The notes under the pieces: generated by a model
The model's database searches: none
Told to the model about the DNA's origin: nothing
The model's input: only the letters and a program-made list of their open reading frames with translations
Shown: positions 1-6,095 of the stretch, piece by piece
How positions within the stretch are numbered: position 1 is the stretch's first letter
How the letters are laid out: the number at the start of each line of letters is the position of its first letter
Made by a program: the position numbers and the translations under genes
From: an uncultured Prevotella sp.
GTDB lineage: Bacteria; Bacteroidota; Bacteroidia; Bacteroidales; Bacteroidaceae
Assembly (NCBI GenBank): GCA_900542795.1
Contig: UQPD01000138.1
Span: 1 to 6,737, forward strand
Reading direction: 5' to 3'
DNA: 6,737 bases

Positions 1-52
1 TAGGACCTCCAGATTATGAGTCTGTTGCTCTAACCAACTGAGCTACAAGTCC
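1..52 (-). tRNA. tRNA with CAU anticodon, probably elongator tRNA-Met (3' part outside window)
   Basis: On the minus strand the tRNA starts at 52 with a seven-base acceptor arm GGACTTG. The D arm follows (GCTC / GAGC closing AGTTGGTTA), then the anticodon arm with loop CTCATAA, a five-base variable loop AGGTC and the first three bases of the T arm. The anticodon CAT is the complement of 16-18. The anticodon stem lacks the three G-C pairs of initiator tRNA, so this is elongator Met or the tRNA-Ile whose C34 becomes lysidine; overall similarity to bacterial elongator Met favours Met. The outermost anticodon-stem pair is an A-G mismatch (positions 26-43 region of the tRNA, base 27 against 43). 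The T arm, 3' acceptor strand and discriminator lie beyond the left edge, so identity elements there cannot be read. Confidence 0.93.
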
Positions 53-101
53 AGGCAAATTCAGCAGTGTGGGGTTGACCACATGGGGCTGATTGCGTTT
101 G

Positions 102-133
102 CAAAAATACGAGTTTTATTTTAATTACACAAT
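102..133 (-). promoter_or_regulatory. Bacteroidetes-type promoter of the tRNA
   Basis: On the minus strand, TATTTTTG (109-102) fits the -7 consensus TAnnTTTG. ATTG (133-130) sits exactly 20 bp upstream, in the place of the -33 TTTG. Transcription would start near 95, giving a precursor of about 43 nt ahead of the tRNA 5' end. The promoter lies just downstream of the terminator of the large peptidase gene, which insulates the tRNA from read-through. Confidence 0.6.
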
Positions 134-143
134 TATATTGGGC

Positions 144-184
144 AAAAAAACGGCAAGTAGGCTAAAAATAGCGTACTTGCCGTT
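144..184 (-). terminator. Rho-independent terminator of the large peptidase gene
   Basis: Arms 149-159 and 174-184 are an 11-bp perfect inverted repeat (AACGGCAAGTA / TACTTGCCGTT). After one G-G mismatch the stem continues four more pairs (161-164 with 169-172) around an AAAA loop. On the minus strand the hairpin is followed directly by seven T (150-144). It lies 80 bp after the stop codon of the 1490-codon gene. The U-run is on one side only, so it works in the minus direction. Confidence 0.88.
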
Positions 185-226
185 AATTGTTAGGGGAGTG
201 TTAGCGGTTTGTTAGGGGCTAAAGCT

Positions 227-257
227 CTGCATGCTAAAAAACTTTTGGCGCATGCAG
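227..257 (-). other. Stem-loop just after the peptidase stop codon
   Basis: CTGCATGC (227-234) and GCATGCAG (250-257) form a perfect 8-bp stem. It extends by three outer positions with one mismatch, around a 15-nt AT-rich loop. It begins only a few bases after the stop codon and has no U-run on either strand. It is therefore not a terminator by itself, but it could protect the mRNA 3' end together with the terminator at 144-184. It may also be chance. Confidence 0.35.
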
Positions 258-263
258 CGCATT

Positions 264-3200
264 TTAGCGAACCACTTTCTTTCCGCCAATGATGTAAACA
301 CCTTTGCCTGGAATGTTGACCCTGCGACCAGAGAGGTCGTAGATGTGCTTTTGAGCGTTGATTGAAGCAGGGGTGTCGATGGTTGCATCTGCAATGGCAT
401 CAACCAAACCCTCCATGGGGCTGAGAGGATATTGCGTAAGCACAAACGACTTGATTGAGAGACATTGCTGACCTGCCAAGTTTGCCAAGATGCCAAGGCT
501 GACGGTGGTGGGCTCTGTCAATACAAAGAACAACTCGTTTTGATTGGTGTTAACCTTACTTTCCATGGCTTTGTAAGCCAATGCCTCAGAGAGCTGTTGC
601 GTGTTGGGCAAGCCTGTGCCGTTGCCTATAACAAGGTAGCAGTTATCGGCGTCGCCATCGTAGTTGCCATAGTTTGCACTAAACATGTAGGCACCAGCAG
701 GGAGTTCGATGGTTTGATAAACCTTGTGGTTCTCAAGGTCTGCCTCGAAGCCTAAGTCGCCTGTACGGATGGTAAAGTCGCTGCCACCCGCAATGTCGAC
801 GTGAGCACCTGTGTTGTATTTGGATACGTTGATGTTCTCGAGTTTCCAATCCTTCAGGGTCATGAAGCGACCTTGGTAAGCATCGCTAAACATTTCGCCT
901 GTGTTTTCGAATGGCTCTTTCGTGTTTTTGAGATAGTTGCTCGTAACATCGGTTGCACCGCCACCAAAGTTGAGTGCAAACACACCCTTTGAGTCGGAGA
1001 AGGCATCGCCGTCAGGACCAAATCCGCTGCGAACTCCTGTGTTTTGGTTAGAGGTAGCGTCCTTCACGTCGCCACCATTTTGGTTAAATTGGTAGTAGAG
1101 TTTTAAGCCTTCGGCTTCGGCAGCACGAACTTTGGCTGCATCCATGGGTTCGGTGATGTAGGTGCGAATGGTTGCTTCGTCTAAATCCTTGTCCCATACA
1201 CGGAATTCATCGATAATGCCACACATGGGGGCATCGTCGCTACCTAACTTGAAGGTTTTGAGCGCAGGCAATGCGTTTTTGTTCATGCCATTGCGACTGA
1301 TCATCATGCCATCGCGATAGAAGATTGCCATGCCCATGTAGTAGGTCACTGCATAGTGGTGCCATTCGTTGGGAATGACGTAGCCTTCGACCGACTTGGC
1401 GCAGCTTCCTTCAACGAATACCAACATCTGCCCTGTGGGAGCTGTTTGGAGTTGGAAGGTTGAGGTGCTTTCGCCAATGCCGTTGCATAGGGTCTTGAGT
1501 TCGTTGGTTCGCATCCACCAATCAATGGTAAAGTAGTTTTGACCCTTTGTAAACGGCACTTTGTTGGCTGTGACACGTGTTGCAGTGCCGTGTGCAAAGC
1601 TAAGGCCTGTTTTGCTATCGGCATTGCACACCACGAGTGCGTGGTTTTGTGTGGTCTCGCCATAGCCTGCAGCGTTGCTTGCTTTGAGCGATACGTTGTA
1701 AATGCCAGGAACGGTTGGTTTGAAGCTTACGTCGAAACCTTCGCCCTGCATGGCTGTTTGCGGGCTTACCAAGGTCCACTGACATTTTGTGGGATTGTAG
1801 AGCGAGTGGTTAGAGAGTTTCACTGTTTCGCCCTTCATCACTACGGCAGGGTTTACATCGAATGCTGCTTTAGGAGCTACGGCAGTTACAAGGATGGCTT
1901 GTGTGCTGCTTTGGCTGTGTCCTTGTGCATCGGTCACGGTGAGTGTTACATCGTATGTGCCACTATGTGCATAGCTTACTGCCACGCAAGTGTGGGTTGA
2001 CGATGTGATGGATGCGCCAGGCATGCTCCATTTGTAGTGACAACCGTCTACAATCTCGGTGGGTGTAAATGTGATGCGGTCGCCTGTGCCTACTTGCTGG
2101 ATGCTACGTGTAAAGGTTGCTTGGGGGGCAGTGCTTTCAGCCACATGGATGGTGGTGTTGGCTGTAACGGTTTTACCTGTTACATCGGTTGCCACAACTG
2201 AGATGTTTTGCTCGCCACTCTTGTTAAAGGTGAGTAGGGGCGATGAGGCTGGCAGGTTTTGAATGCCTGCTCCAGCGGCTGTCCAGTGCAACGACACAAT
2301 GTTAGTAGAGCCTTGTGCGTGGAAGGTTGTGGGGCGTCCTGCCATTACACCCTCTTGCGGTTGGGCAATGCTTATTTGTGTGTTGGTGTCGTAGGGAAGC
2401 TCTTGCGCATAGGCTCCAGCATTGCCATACTTGCTGTTAGCCAATGTGGCATGGTGTGCACCTGCGGTGTGATCGCGCAACACCTCGTTGCCATTTACTT
2501 TAATTAAGTCGCCAGGATAGTAAGCAATGAGGTCTTCGGGCAACAAGCCATCGGCAAATTGACGCTTGTAGTTGTCCTTAATCTCTTGTGCTGTGCGTGC
2601 GGTTTTCCAGATGCGGATGTTTTGGTAGTAGCAGTGTTGGTCATTGCTGTTGCCATTGCTGCTAAATGTGAGGTCGCCAAAACCGCCTAAGCCGCTAAAG
2701 CTTTGCGAGGTGATGTTAGCTTTTTTCACACCATCGATGTAGGCTGTCATTTGGTTGCCATCAACCACTAAAGCCACGTGTTGCCACTTGTTAGTAACCA
2801 AGGCGTTCCTGGCATTGAGGCGGTCGTTGAGTCCCCAACCTGCGGTAAATGTTCCGTCGGCATTGGCATGGAACATAAATTTGCCCCAACCAGGACCTGC
2901 GCTTTGGTTCCAATTGGTGAGTGACATGGGTCGAATCCAATATTCAATGGTAGCCTTGTCGTATTTGTTAGAGAACACACCGGGAATGGTAAATCCTGAG
3001 TGGGTGAGTCGTAAGCAGGTGACTGAGGTGTTTGCACTGGGCACGGTAACGCTGATTTTGCCAGAGACTTTTTTACCATAAATGGCTTGTAGAGCGTAGG
3101 CTCCTTCAGCGCCCTCGGGCAGTGTGTAGCTTGTGGCTTTTGCATCGAGTGTAGCAATTACCTCGTTGTCTTTATACACCTTATAGCCTGTCAGCGTGTA

Positions 3201-4736
3201 GGCTGTTGTTACAGGCGCACTCCACACAAGTTGACCCTTGTCGATAACCACATTTTGCGGAGCTTTTAAGCCACGTCCTGGCACAATAACGCTGATGATG
3301 GTGCGGTTTCCTTGGTTTTCAACGGTTACCCCATCTTTACCTACAGCAAAGGGAAATTCAAGTCCCTTCGCATCTTGTTCGTAGTCTAAGATAGAGGCGT
3401 TATAAATGTGTCCGTAGCCAATGGCTGAGTTTTTAGTTTCTATAATATAGAAGTACTTCATGGGCTCGTTGGGGTCGAGGTTGTCGCTCAGGTCGGTGAG
3501 GTCGTAACCAAACTCCATAGGCTCATTGTGTAACTTACCGTCAACCCAACGTCCTTGCATAGGAATGGCTGGTGCGGGGTCGGTGTTACCGTAGTTACCA
3601 TCGCCAGCATACTTAAAGTGGTCGAATGCTTGTGTGTATTCGGGTTCGGTAGCATTGAGGTTCTTTGCTACACCTGCCATCATGTAAAGTTCAGAGCGGT
3701 GCGAGTAGTCCATTTTGATTTTGATGGTGCGCAGCGGACGGTAGTTTTTACGTACGGTGTAGACTTCGGGGGTCCACCAGTCGCCTGAGAATCTGCCATT
3801 GGTAAATGTAGGACCTGCATAGGCATAAGGCACATACACGGCTCCACCGTTTTGCCAATCGGCACCCCATGAGTTCATTACAATCCAGGCACCTCGTTCG
3901 TCGGCTGAGGCTTCGCCATAAATGCCGTTTCCGTTGAGGTCGAATTCAATGCGGTCGTCATATCCCACAATGGTCATGGCGTGGTCGGTAATGGGTCCCC
4001 ACTGAATGAGGTATTTTTTACCTGCAACGCCTGCATCTCTGTTGGCGGGCGTGTCTTTAATCTCCTTAAAGTCCATGGCTCTTGATGAGCAACCAATGCC
4101 CACAATACCACCCGAGTGGAAGTCGGGGTCACCGTTGTGGTTCCAAAGGTAGTTCTTCACTGCCTCGCGTCCTTCTTCGGTTCCCACACTTTTTGTGAAA
4201 TGTGTGGGTTTAAGCATGCGGTTGAACATGCCCTCATACCACTTGTCGTAGCCAGACATCCAACCAAAGTCTTGCTGAATGGCATCCTGACTACCAAAGA
4301 GCTTTGAGTAAGTTTGTCCACCATAGCTTGCGGCTGAGGGTACACCTACAAATTGCACAAAATCGTCTTTACCCGAGTTGCCATTGGTGAGTAGCCACAC
4401 AAAGTGTGATGGGTAGTAGTTTTTGGGGTCTTTGCCATCGAGGTCTCTGAATGAGTTGAGTTCGTGTGAAAACATGTAGCAAATGCGCGAAGCGGAGCCA
4501 CACGATCCGCCAGCTTGATAAAACACGGGCGGAAAGTGGCGCGATTCGGCATTATTTACGTGATCGGGGCGTACGGCTTCAGCCTTTCCCTTTACTTTGC
4601 GTGGATGCATAAGTTGTGGGTCGGGGTTAAGCTTTGCCGAAAAGTCGGGATATTTGCTTCGGTCAACGTTTTGCGCCCAAGTTGCTATGGGTAAAAGTGC
4701 AGAAGCGAGTAGAATGTTACGTAATTTGATACTCAT
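264..4736 (-). CDS. Secreted multidomain papain-like (C1) cysteine peptidase with FN3, LamG-like and PKD-like modules and a type IX sorting tail
   Basis: This 1490-residue exported protein starts with a signal peptide (K4, R6, hydrophobic 8-18, likely cut after A21 in ATWA-Q). A C1 papain-fold domain spans about 65-330: Q74 and C79 in YQAGGSCGSAS, H252 in ITDHAMTIVGYDD, and N288 in VMNSWG. A calcium-loop-like DLNGNG (266-271) lies between His and Asn. An unassigned beta-rich stretch follows (330-487), then an FN3-like module (488-566), a LamG/concanavalin-like domain (572-728), three PKD-like modules (785-866, 870-951, 955-1037), a second LamG-like domain (1044-1195) and a beta-rich module perhaps related to DUF5013 (1272-1435). 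The end (1465-1490, IYDLSGRRVNIPGKGVYII) resembles a Por/type IX sorting signal. By family logic it cleaves extracellular peptides, and the modules bind glycans or proteins. The exact substrate is unknown. No classical inhibitory propeptide is evident. It has its own promoter and terminator, so it is probably monocistronic. The catalytic Cys assignment is uncertain (see findings). Confidence 0.9.
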   Translation of the reverse strand: MSIKLRNILLASALLPIATWAQNVDRSKYPDFSAKLNPDPQLMHPRKVKGKAEAVRPDHVNNAESRHFPPVFYQAGGSCGSASRICYMFSHELNSFRDLDGKDPKNYYPSHFVWLLTNGNSGKDDFVQFVGVPSAASYGGQTYSKLFGSQDAIQQDFGWMSGYDKWYEGMFNRMLKPTHFTKSVGTEEGREAVKNYLWNHNGDPDFHSGGIVGIGCSSRAMDFKEIKDTPANRDAGVAGKKYLIQWGPITDHAMTIVGYDDRIEFDLNGNGIYGEASADERGAWIVMNSWGADWQNGGAVYVPYAYAGPTFTNGRFSGDWWTPEVYTVRKNYRPLRTIKIKMDYSHRSELYMMAGVAKNLNATEPEYTQAFDHFKYAGDGNYGNTDPAPAIPMQGRWVDGKLHNEPMEFGYDLTDLSDNLDPNEPMKYFYIIETKNSAIGYGHIYNASILDYEQDAKGLEFPFAVGKDGVTVENQGNRTIISVIVPGRGLKAPQNVVIDKGQLVWSAPVTTAYTLTGYKVYKDNEVIATLDAKATSYTLPEGAEGAYALQAIYGKKVSGKISVTVPSANTSVTCLRLTHSGFTIPGVFSNKYDKATIEYWIRPMSLTNWNQSAGPGWGKFMFHANADGTFTAGWGLNDRLNARNALVTNKWQHVALVVDGNQMTAYIDGVKKANITSQSFSGLGGFGDLTFSSNGNSNDQHCYYQNIRIWKTARTAQEIKDNYKRQFADGLLPEDLIAYYPGDLIKVNGNEVLRDHTAGAHHATLANSKYGNAGAYAQELPYDTNTQISIAQPQEGVMAGRPTTFHAQGSTNIVSLHWTAAGAGIQNLPASSPLLTFNKSGEQNISVVATDVTGKTVTANTTIHVAESTAPQATFTRSIQQVGTGDRITFTPTEIVDGCHYKWSMPGASITSSTHTCVAVSYAHSGTYDVTLTVTDAQGHSQSSTQAILVTAVAPKAAFDVNPAVVMKGETVKLSNHSLYNPTKCQWTLVSPQTAMQGEGFDVSFKPTVPGIYNVSLKASNAAGYGETTQNHALVVCNADSKTGLSFAHGTATRVTANKVPFTKGQNYFTIDWWMRTNELKTLCNGIGESTSTFQLQTAPTGQMLVFVEGSCAKSVEGYVIPNEWHHYAVTYYMGMAIFYRDGMMISRNGMNKNALPALKTFKLGSDDAPMCGIIDEFRVWDKDLDEATIRTYITEPMDAAKVRAAEAEGLKLYYQFNQNGGDVKDATSNQNTGVRSGFGPDGDAFSDSKGVFALNFGGGATDVTSNYLKNTKEPFENTGEMFSDAYQGRFMTLKDWKLENINVSKYNTGAHVDIAGGSDFTIRTGDLGFEADLENHKVYQTIELPAGAYMFSANYGNYDGDADNCYLVIGNGTGLPNTQQLSEALAYKAMESKVNTNQNELFFVLTEPTTVSLGILANLAGQQCLSIKSFVLTQYPLSPMEGLVDAIADATIDTPASINAQKHIYDLSGRRVNIPGKGVYIIGGKKVVR

Positions 4737-4769
4737 GAGGTATTAGCGTGAAATGATAATTTGTGTTTG

Positions 4770-4801
4770 CAAATGTAGGGAAAACTTTTGGTTGAAACAA
4801 T
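4770..4801 (-). promoter_or_regulatory. Bacteroidetes-type promoter of the large peptidase gene
   Basis: On the minus strand, TACATTTG (4777-4770) is a full match to the -7 consensus TAnnTTTG, and ATTG (4801-4798) lies 20 bp upstream as the -33 element. Transcription would begin near 4763, leaving a short leader of about 27 nt. No Shine-Dalgarno sequence precedes the ATG; the bases before it are AT-rich, as is usual in this phylum. Confidence 0.7.
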
Positions 4802-4830
4802 TTTTGGGCGGCTTTTATTAGGCGTATAGG

Positions 4831-4882
4831 GAAAATAAAAATCCCTTGGTAGATATTTCTTTTACAAAATATAAACCAAGGG
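4831..4882 (-). terminator. Rho-independent terminator of the HIT gene (or greA-HIT unit)
   Basis: CCCTTGGT (4843-4850) pairs with ACCAAGGG (4875-4882). After a 2x2 internal loop the stem continues with ATATTT (4853-4858) and AAATAT (4867-4872). On the minus strand it is followed by ATTTTTATTTT (4841-4831). It lies about 30 bp after the HIT stop codon and about 30 bp upstream of the peptidase promoter, so it separates the two units. Confidence 0.83.
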
Positions 4883-4912
4883 GAAATAGGGAATACTAAT
4901 GTAGTGGGTGTG

Positions 4913-5302
4913 TTACATCGCAGCTAAAATTTTATCGGCTGTTTGCTGCATGACTTCGGGGCTGAGTTGTAATTTTTCTTTGCGGAAGTCCATATCACCT
5001 TCGCTTTGCAGAGGTACTAAGTGGATGTGTGCGTGGTTCACTTCAAGCCCGAGCACTGCCATGCCCACCTTGCGGCAAGGAAAAGCACGCTGAATGGCAA
5101 GTGCCACTTTTTTAGCAAATACTACCATGTCAGCCAATTCTTGGTCTGAGAGGTCGAAGATGTAGTCAACTTCGTGCTTAGGCACTACGAGTGTGTGACC
5201 CTGTGCCAAGGGGTTAATGTCGAGAAAAGCATAGAAATGTTCGTTTTCGGCACACTTGTATGAGGGAATTTCGCCCGCAATGATTTTTGAGAAGATAGTC
5301 AT
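4913..5302 (-). CDS. HIT (histidine triad) family nucleotide hydrolase, HINT-like
   Basis: This is a cytoplasmic protein of 129 residues, a usual length for bacterial HINT-like proteins. The signature H90-A-H92-I-H94, in VNHAHIHLVPL, is the histidine triad. By family knowledge the middle His (H92) is the nucleophile attacking the alpha-phosphate of nucleoside phosphoramidates or related adenylates. The N-terminal IFSKIIAGEIPSYK and the GHTLVVPKHE strand (35-44) are also typical. The ATG at 5302 is supported because the conserved N-terminus begins two residues later. No good -7 TAnnTTTG box is seen directly upstream, so it is probably co-transcribed with greA, 147 bp upstream. That gap carries a heptamer array and a large inverted repeat. 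HIT specificity cannot be read from sequence; HINT-type is most likely because of the short length and lack of extra domains. Confidence 0.95.
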   Translation of the reverse strand: MTIFSKIIAGEIPSYKCAENEHFYAFLDINPLAQGHTLVVPKHEVDYIFDLSDQELADMVVFAKKVALAIQRAFPCRKVGMAVLGLEVNHAHIHLVPLQSEGDMDFRKEKLQLSPEVMQQTADKILAAM

Positions 5303-5309
5303 GAGTTTT

Positions 5310-5337
5310 AAGTATTAAGTATAAAGTATTAAGTATT
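5310..5337. repeat. Heptamer tandem repeat, four copies, just upstream of the HIT start codon
   Basis: The plus strand reads AAGTATT, AAGTATA, AAGTATT, AAGTATT with no gaps, so three of four units are identical and one differs by a base. The array ends 7 bp from the HIT ATG and so occupies the untranslated region or any local promoter of that gene. Confidence 0.8.
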
Positions 5338-5355
5338 ACATTCTTGGTGAATGCG

Positions 5356-5447
5356 TAATGAAAAATGAACAATTAATAATTAATGCTTGGTGGTCAAAAC
5401 TTTTTAGGACGCCCAATCATTCATTATTAATTGTTCATTATTCATTA
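5356..5447. repeat. 40-bp imperfect inverted repeat between greA and the HIT gene
   Basis: Arms 5356-5395 and 5408-5447 match at 35 of 40 positions when one is reverse-complemented, around a 12-bp AT-rich centre. The best-conserved part is 5364-5380 against 5423-5439. One end lies 2 bp from the greA stop codon. The transcript would form a long, very AU-rich hairpin at the greA 3' end. No U-run follows on the minus strand, so it is not a standard terminator. It may be a small palindromic mobile or dispersed element, or an mRNA-stabilising intercistronic hairpin. Confidence 0.75.
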
Positions 5448-5449
5448 TC

Positions 5450-5914
5450 TCAAATGCTGATGTTAAGAATTTCGAGGCTAATAATGCCTTGTGGAATCTT
5501 CACTTCAACAATGTCGCCCACCTTTTTGCCGAGTAACCCCTGGGCAATAGGTGTTGTGCTCGAAATTTTACCTTCGCGGAGGTTTGCTTCGCTTTCGCTC
5601 ACGATGGTGTATTTCATTATCATGCCGTTTTTTACATTCTTCATCTCAACGGTAGTAAGAATCTGCACTGTGTCAGCTTTGATTTTCGACTTGTCGATAA
5701 TTTTAGCTTCGGCAATCGCCAGTTTTAATGCTGCAATGCGACCTTCGAGTTTCGATTGGTTCTCCTTGGCTGCATCGTATTCGCTATTTTCCGAAAGGTC
5801 GCCCTTGTCGGCAGCTTCTGCAATGGCAGCTGAGGCAGCAGGACGCTCAATCGATTCCATGTGACGGAGCTGGGCTACCATCTTGTCGTAGCCCTCTTGT
5901 GTCATGTAAGCCAT
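5450..5914 (-). CDS. greA: Transcription elongation factor GreA
   Basis: GreA enters the secondary channel of backtracked RNA polymerase and stimulates cleavage of the extruded RNA 3' end. The product has 154 residues, close to the usual length of about 158. The N-terminal coiled coil (about 1-75) carries the hallmark tip GDLSENSEYDAAKE (38-51), with D39 and E42 in the place of the acidic residues that coordinate catalytic Mg2+. The C-terminal FKBP-like domain ends with the family signature TPIAQGLLGKKVGDIVEVKI (121-140). The start at 5914 is supported by MAYMTQEGYDKM aligning with the usual GreA N-terminus, although M4 could serve as an alternative. Its promoter lies about 150 bp upstream, with an intrinsic terminator in the leader. 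The HIT gene follows downstream on the same strand. Confidence 0.97.
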   Translation of the reverse strand: MAYMTQEGYDKMVAQLRHMESIERPAASAAIAEAADKGDLSENSEYDAAKENQSKLEGRIAALKLAIAEAKIIDKSKIKADTVQILTTVEMKNVKNGMIMKYTIVSESEANLREGKISSTTPIAQGLLGKKVGDIVEVKIPQGIISLEILNISI

Positions 5915-6060
5915 AATAGAATTGGATATTGTATGTTTTTTAATTATTTTTTTATGGTATGAGGAAGTGGCTAAGGTGAGGTTGCAAAAAAAAACCGAAA
6001 GAACTCCAGCGCCTTTTTGCTTAGGAATCCTTTCAACTTCTCCTTAATAACTATTTCCGT
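5915..6060 (-). promoter_or_regulatory. greA 5' leader with internal terminator (putative attenuator / small RNA)
   Basis: The region between the inferred start site (about 6055-6060) and the greA ATG is roughly 145 nt, far longer than the leader of the neighbouring peptidase gene. The first 70 nt end in a strong intrinsic terminator (6034-5986). A second inverted repeat (6046-6034 with 5984-5972) brackets that terminator. The remaining 60 nt (5972-5915) are AT-rich and show no strong second promoter. What is seen is the hairpin and U-run; attenuation or release of a small RNA of about 70 nt is inferred. Confidence 0.55.
5986..6034 (-). terminator. Intrinsic terminator inside the greA leader
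   Basis: On the minus strand GAAAGGATTCC (6034-6024) pairs along all 11 positions with GGAGTTCTTTC (6007-5997), counting two G-U pairs. After a two-base bulge, AGC/GCT adds three inner pairs around an 8-nt loop. Two G and then nine uninterrupted T (5994-5986) follow. Nothing on the plus strand would use it. It sits 72 bp before the greA start codon and about 20 nt after the inferred start site. Confidence 0.78.
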
Positions 6061-6063
6061 GTG

Positions 6064-6095
6064 CAAATGTAACCTTTTATTTTGGATAAGCCAAA
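6064..6095 (-). promoter_or_regulatory. greA: Bacteroidetes-type promoter of greA
   Basis: On the minus strand TTTG (6095-6092) and TACATTTG (6071-6064) match the -33 and -7 consensus fully, with a 20-bp spacer. It is the best promoter match in the window. The -33 TTTG itself belongs to a second TAAATTTG box (6099-6092), but that copy has no -33 partner at the right distance. Confidence 0.75.

Noticed and set aside
1539..2000. 153-codon plus-strand ORF inside the peptidase gene
   Set aside because: Cys/Ala/Val-rich mirror-frame translation of the PKD/LamG coding region, with no start signal or domain.
2768..3157. 129-codon minus-strand ORF in another frame of the peptidase gene
   Set aside because: It is an out-of-frame shadow of a continuous well-supported coding sequence; its Pro/Thr/Ser-rich composition is typical of such shadows.
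5310..5447. Heptamer array plus palindrome as a CRISPR-like array
   Set aside because: The heptamers are contiguous with no spacers, and the palindrome occurs once; no cas gene is in the window.
5356..5447. Palindrome as a standard greA terminator
   Set aside because: There is no U-run after the hairpin in the minus direction, and the stem is almost all A-U.
5358..5864. 168-codon plus-strand ORF opposite greA
   Set aside because: It is antisense to a clearly recognised greA, runs into the palindromic repeat, is Ser/Leu/Phe-rich and shows no family motif.
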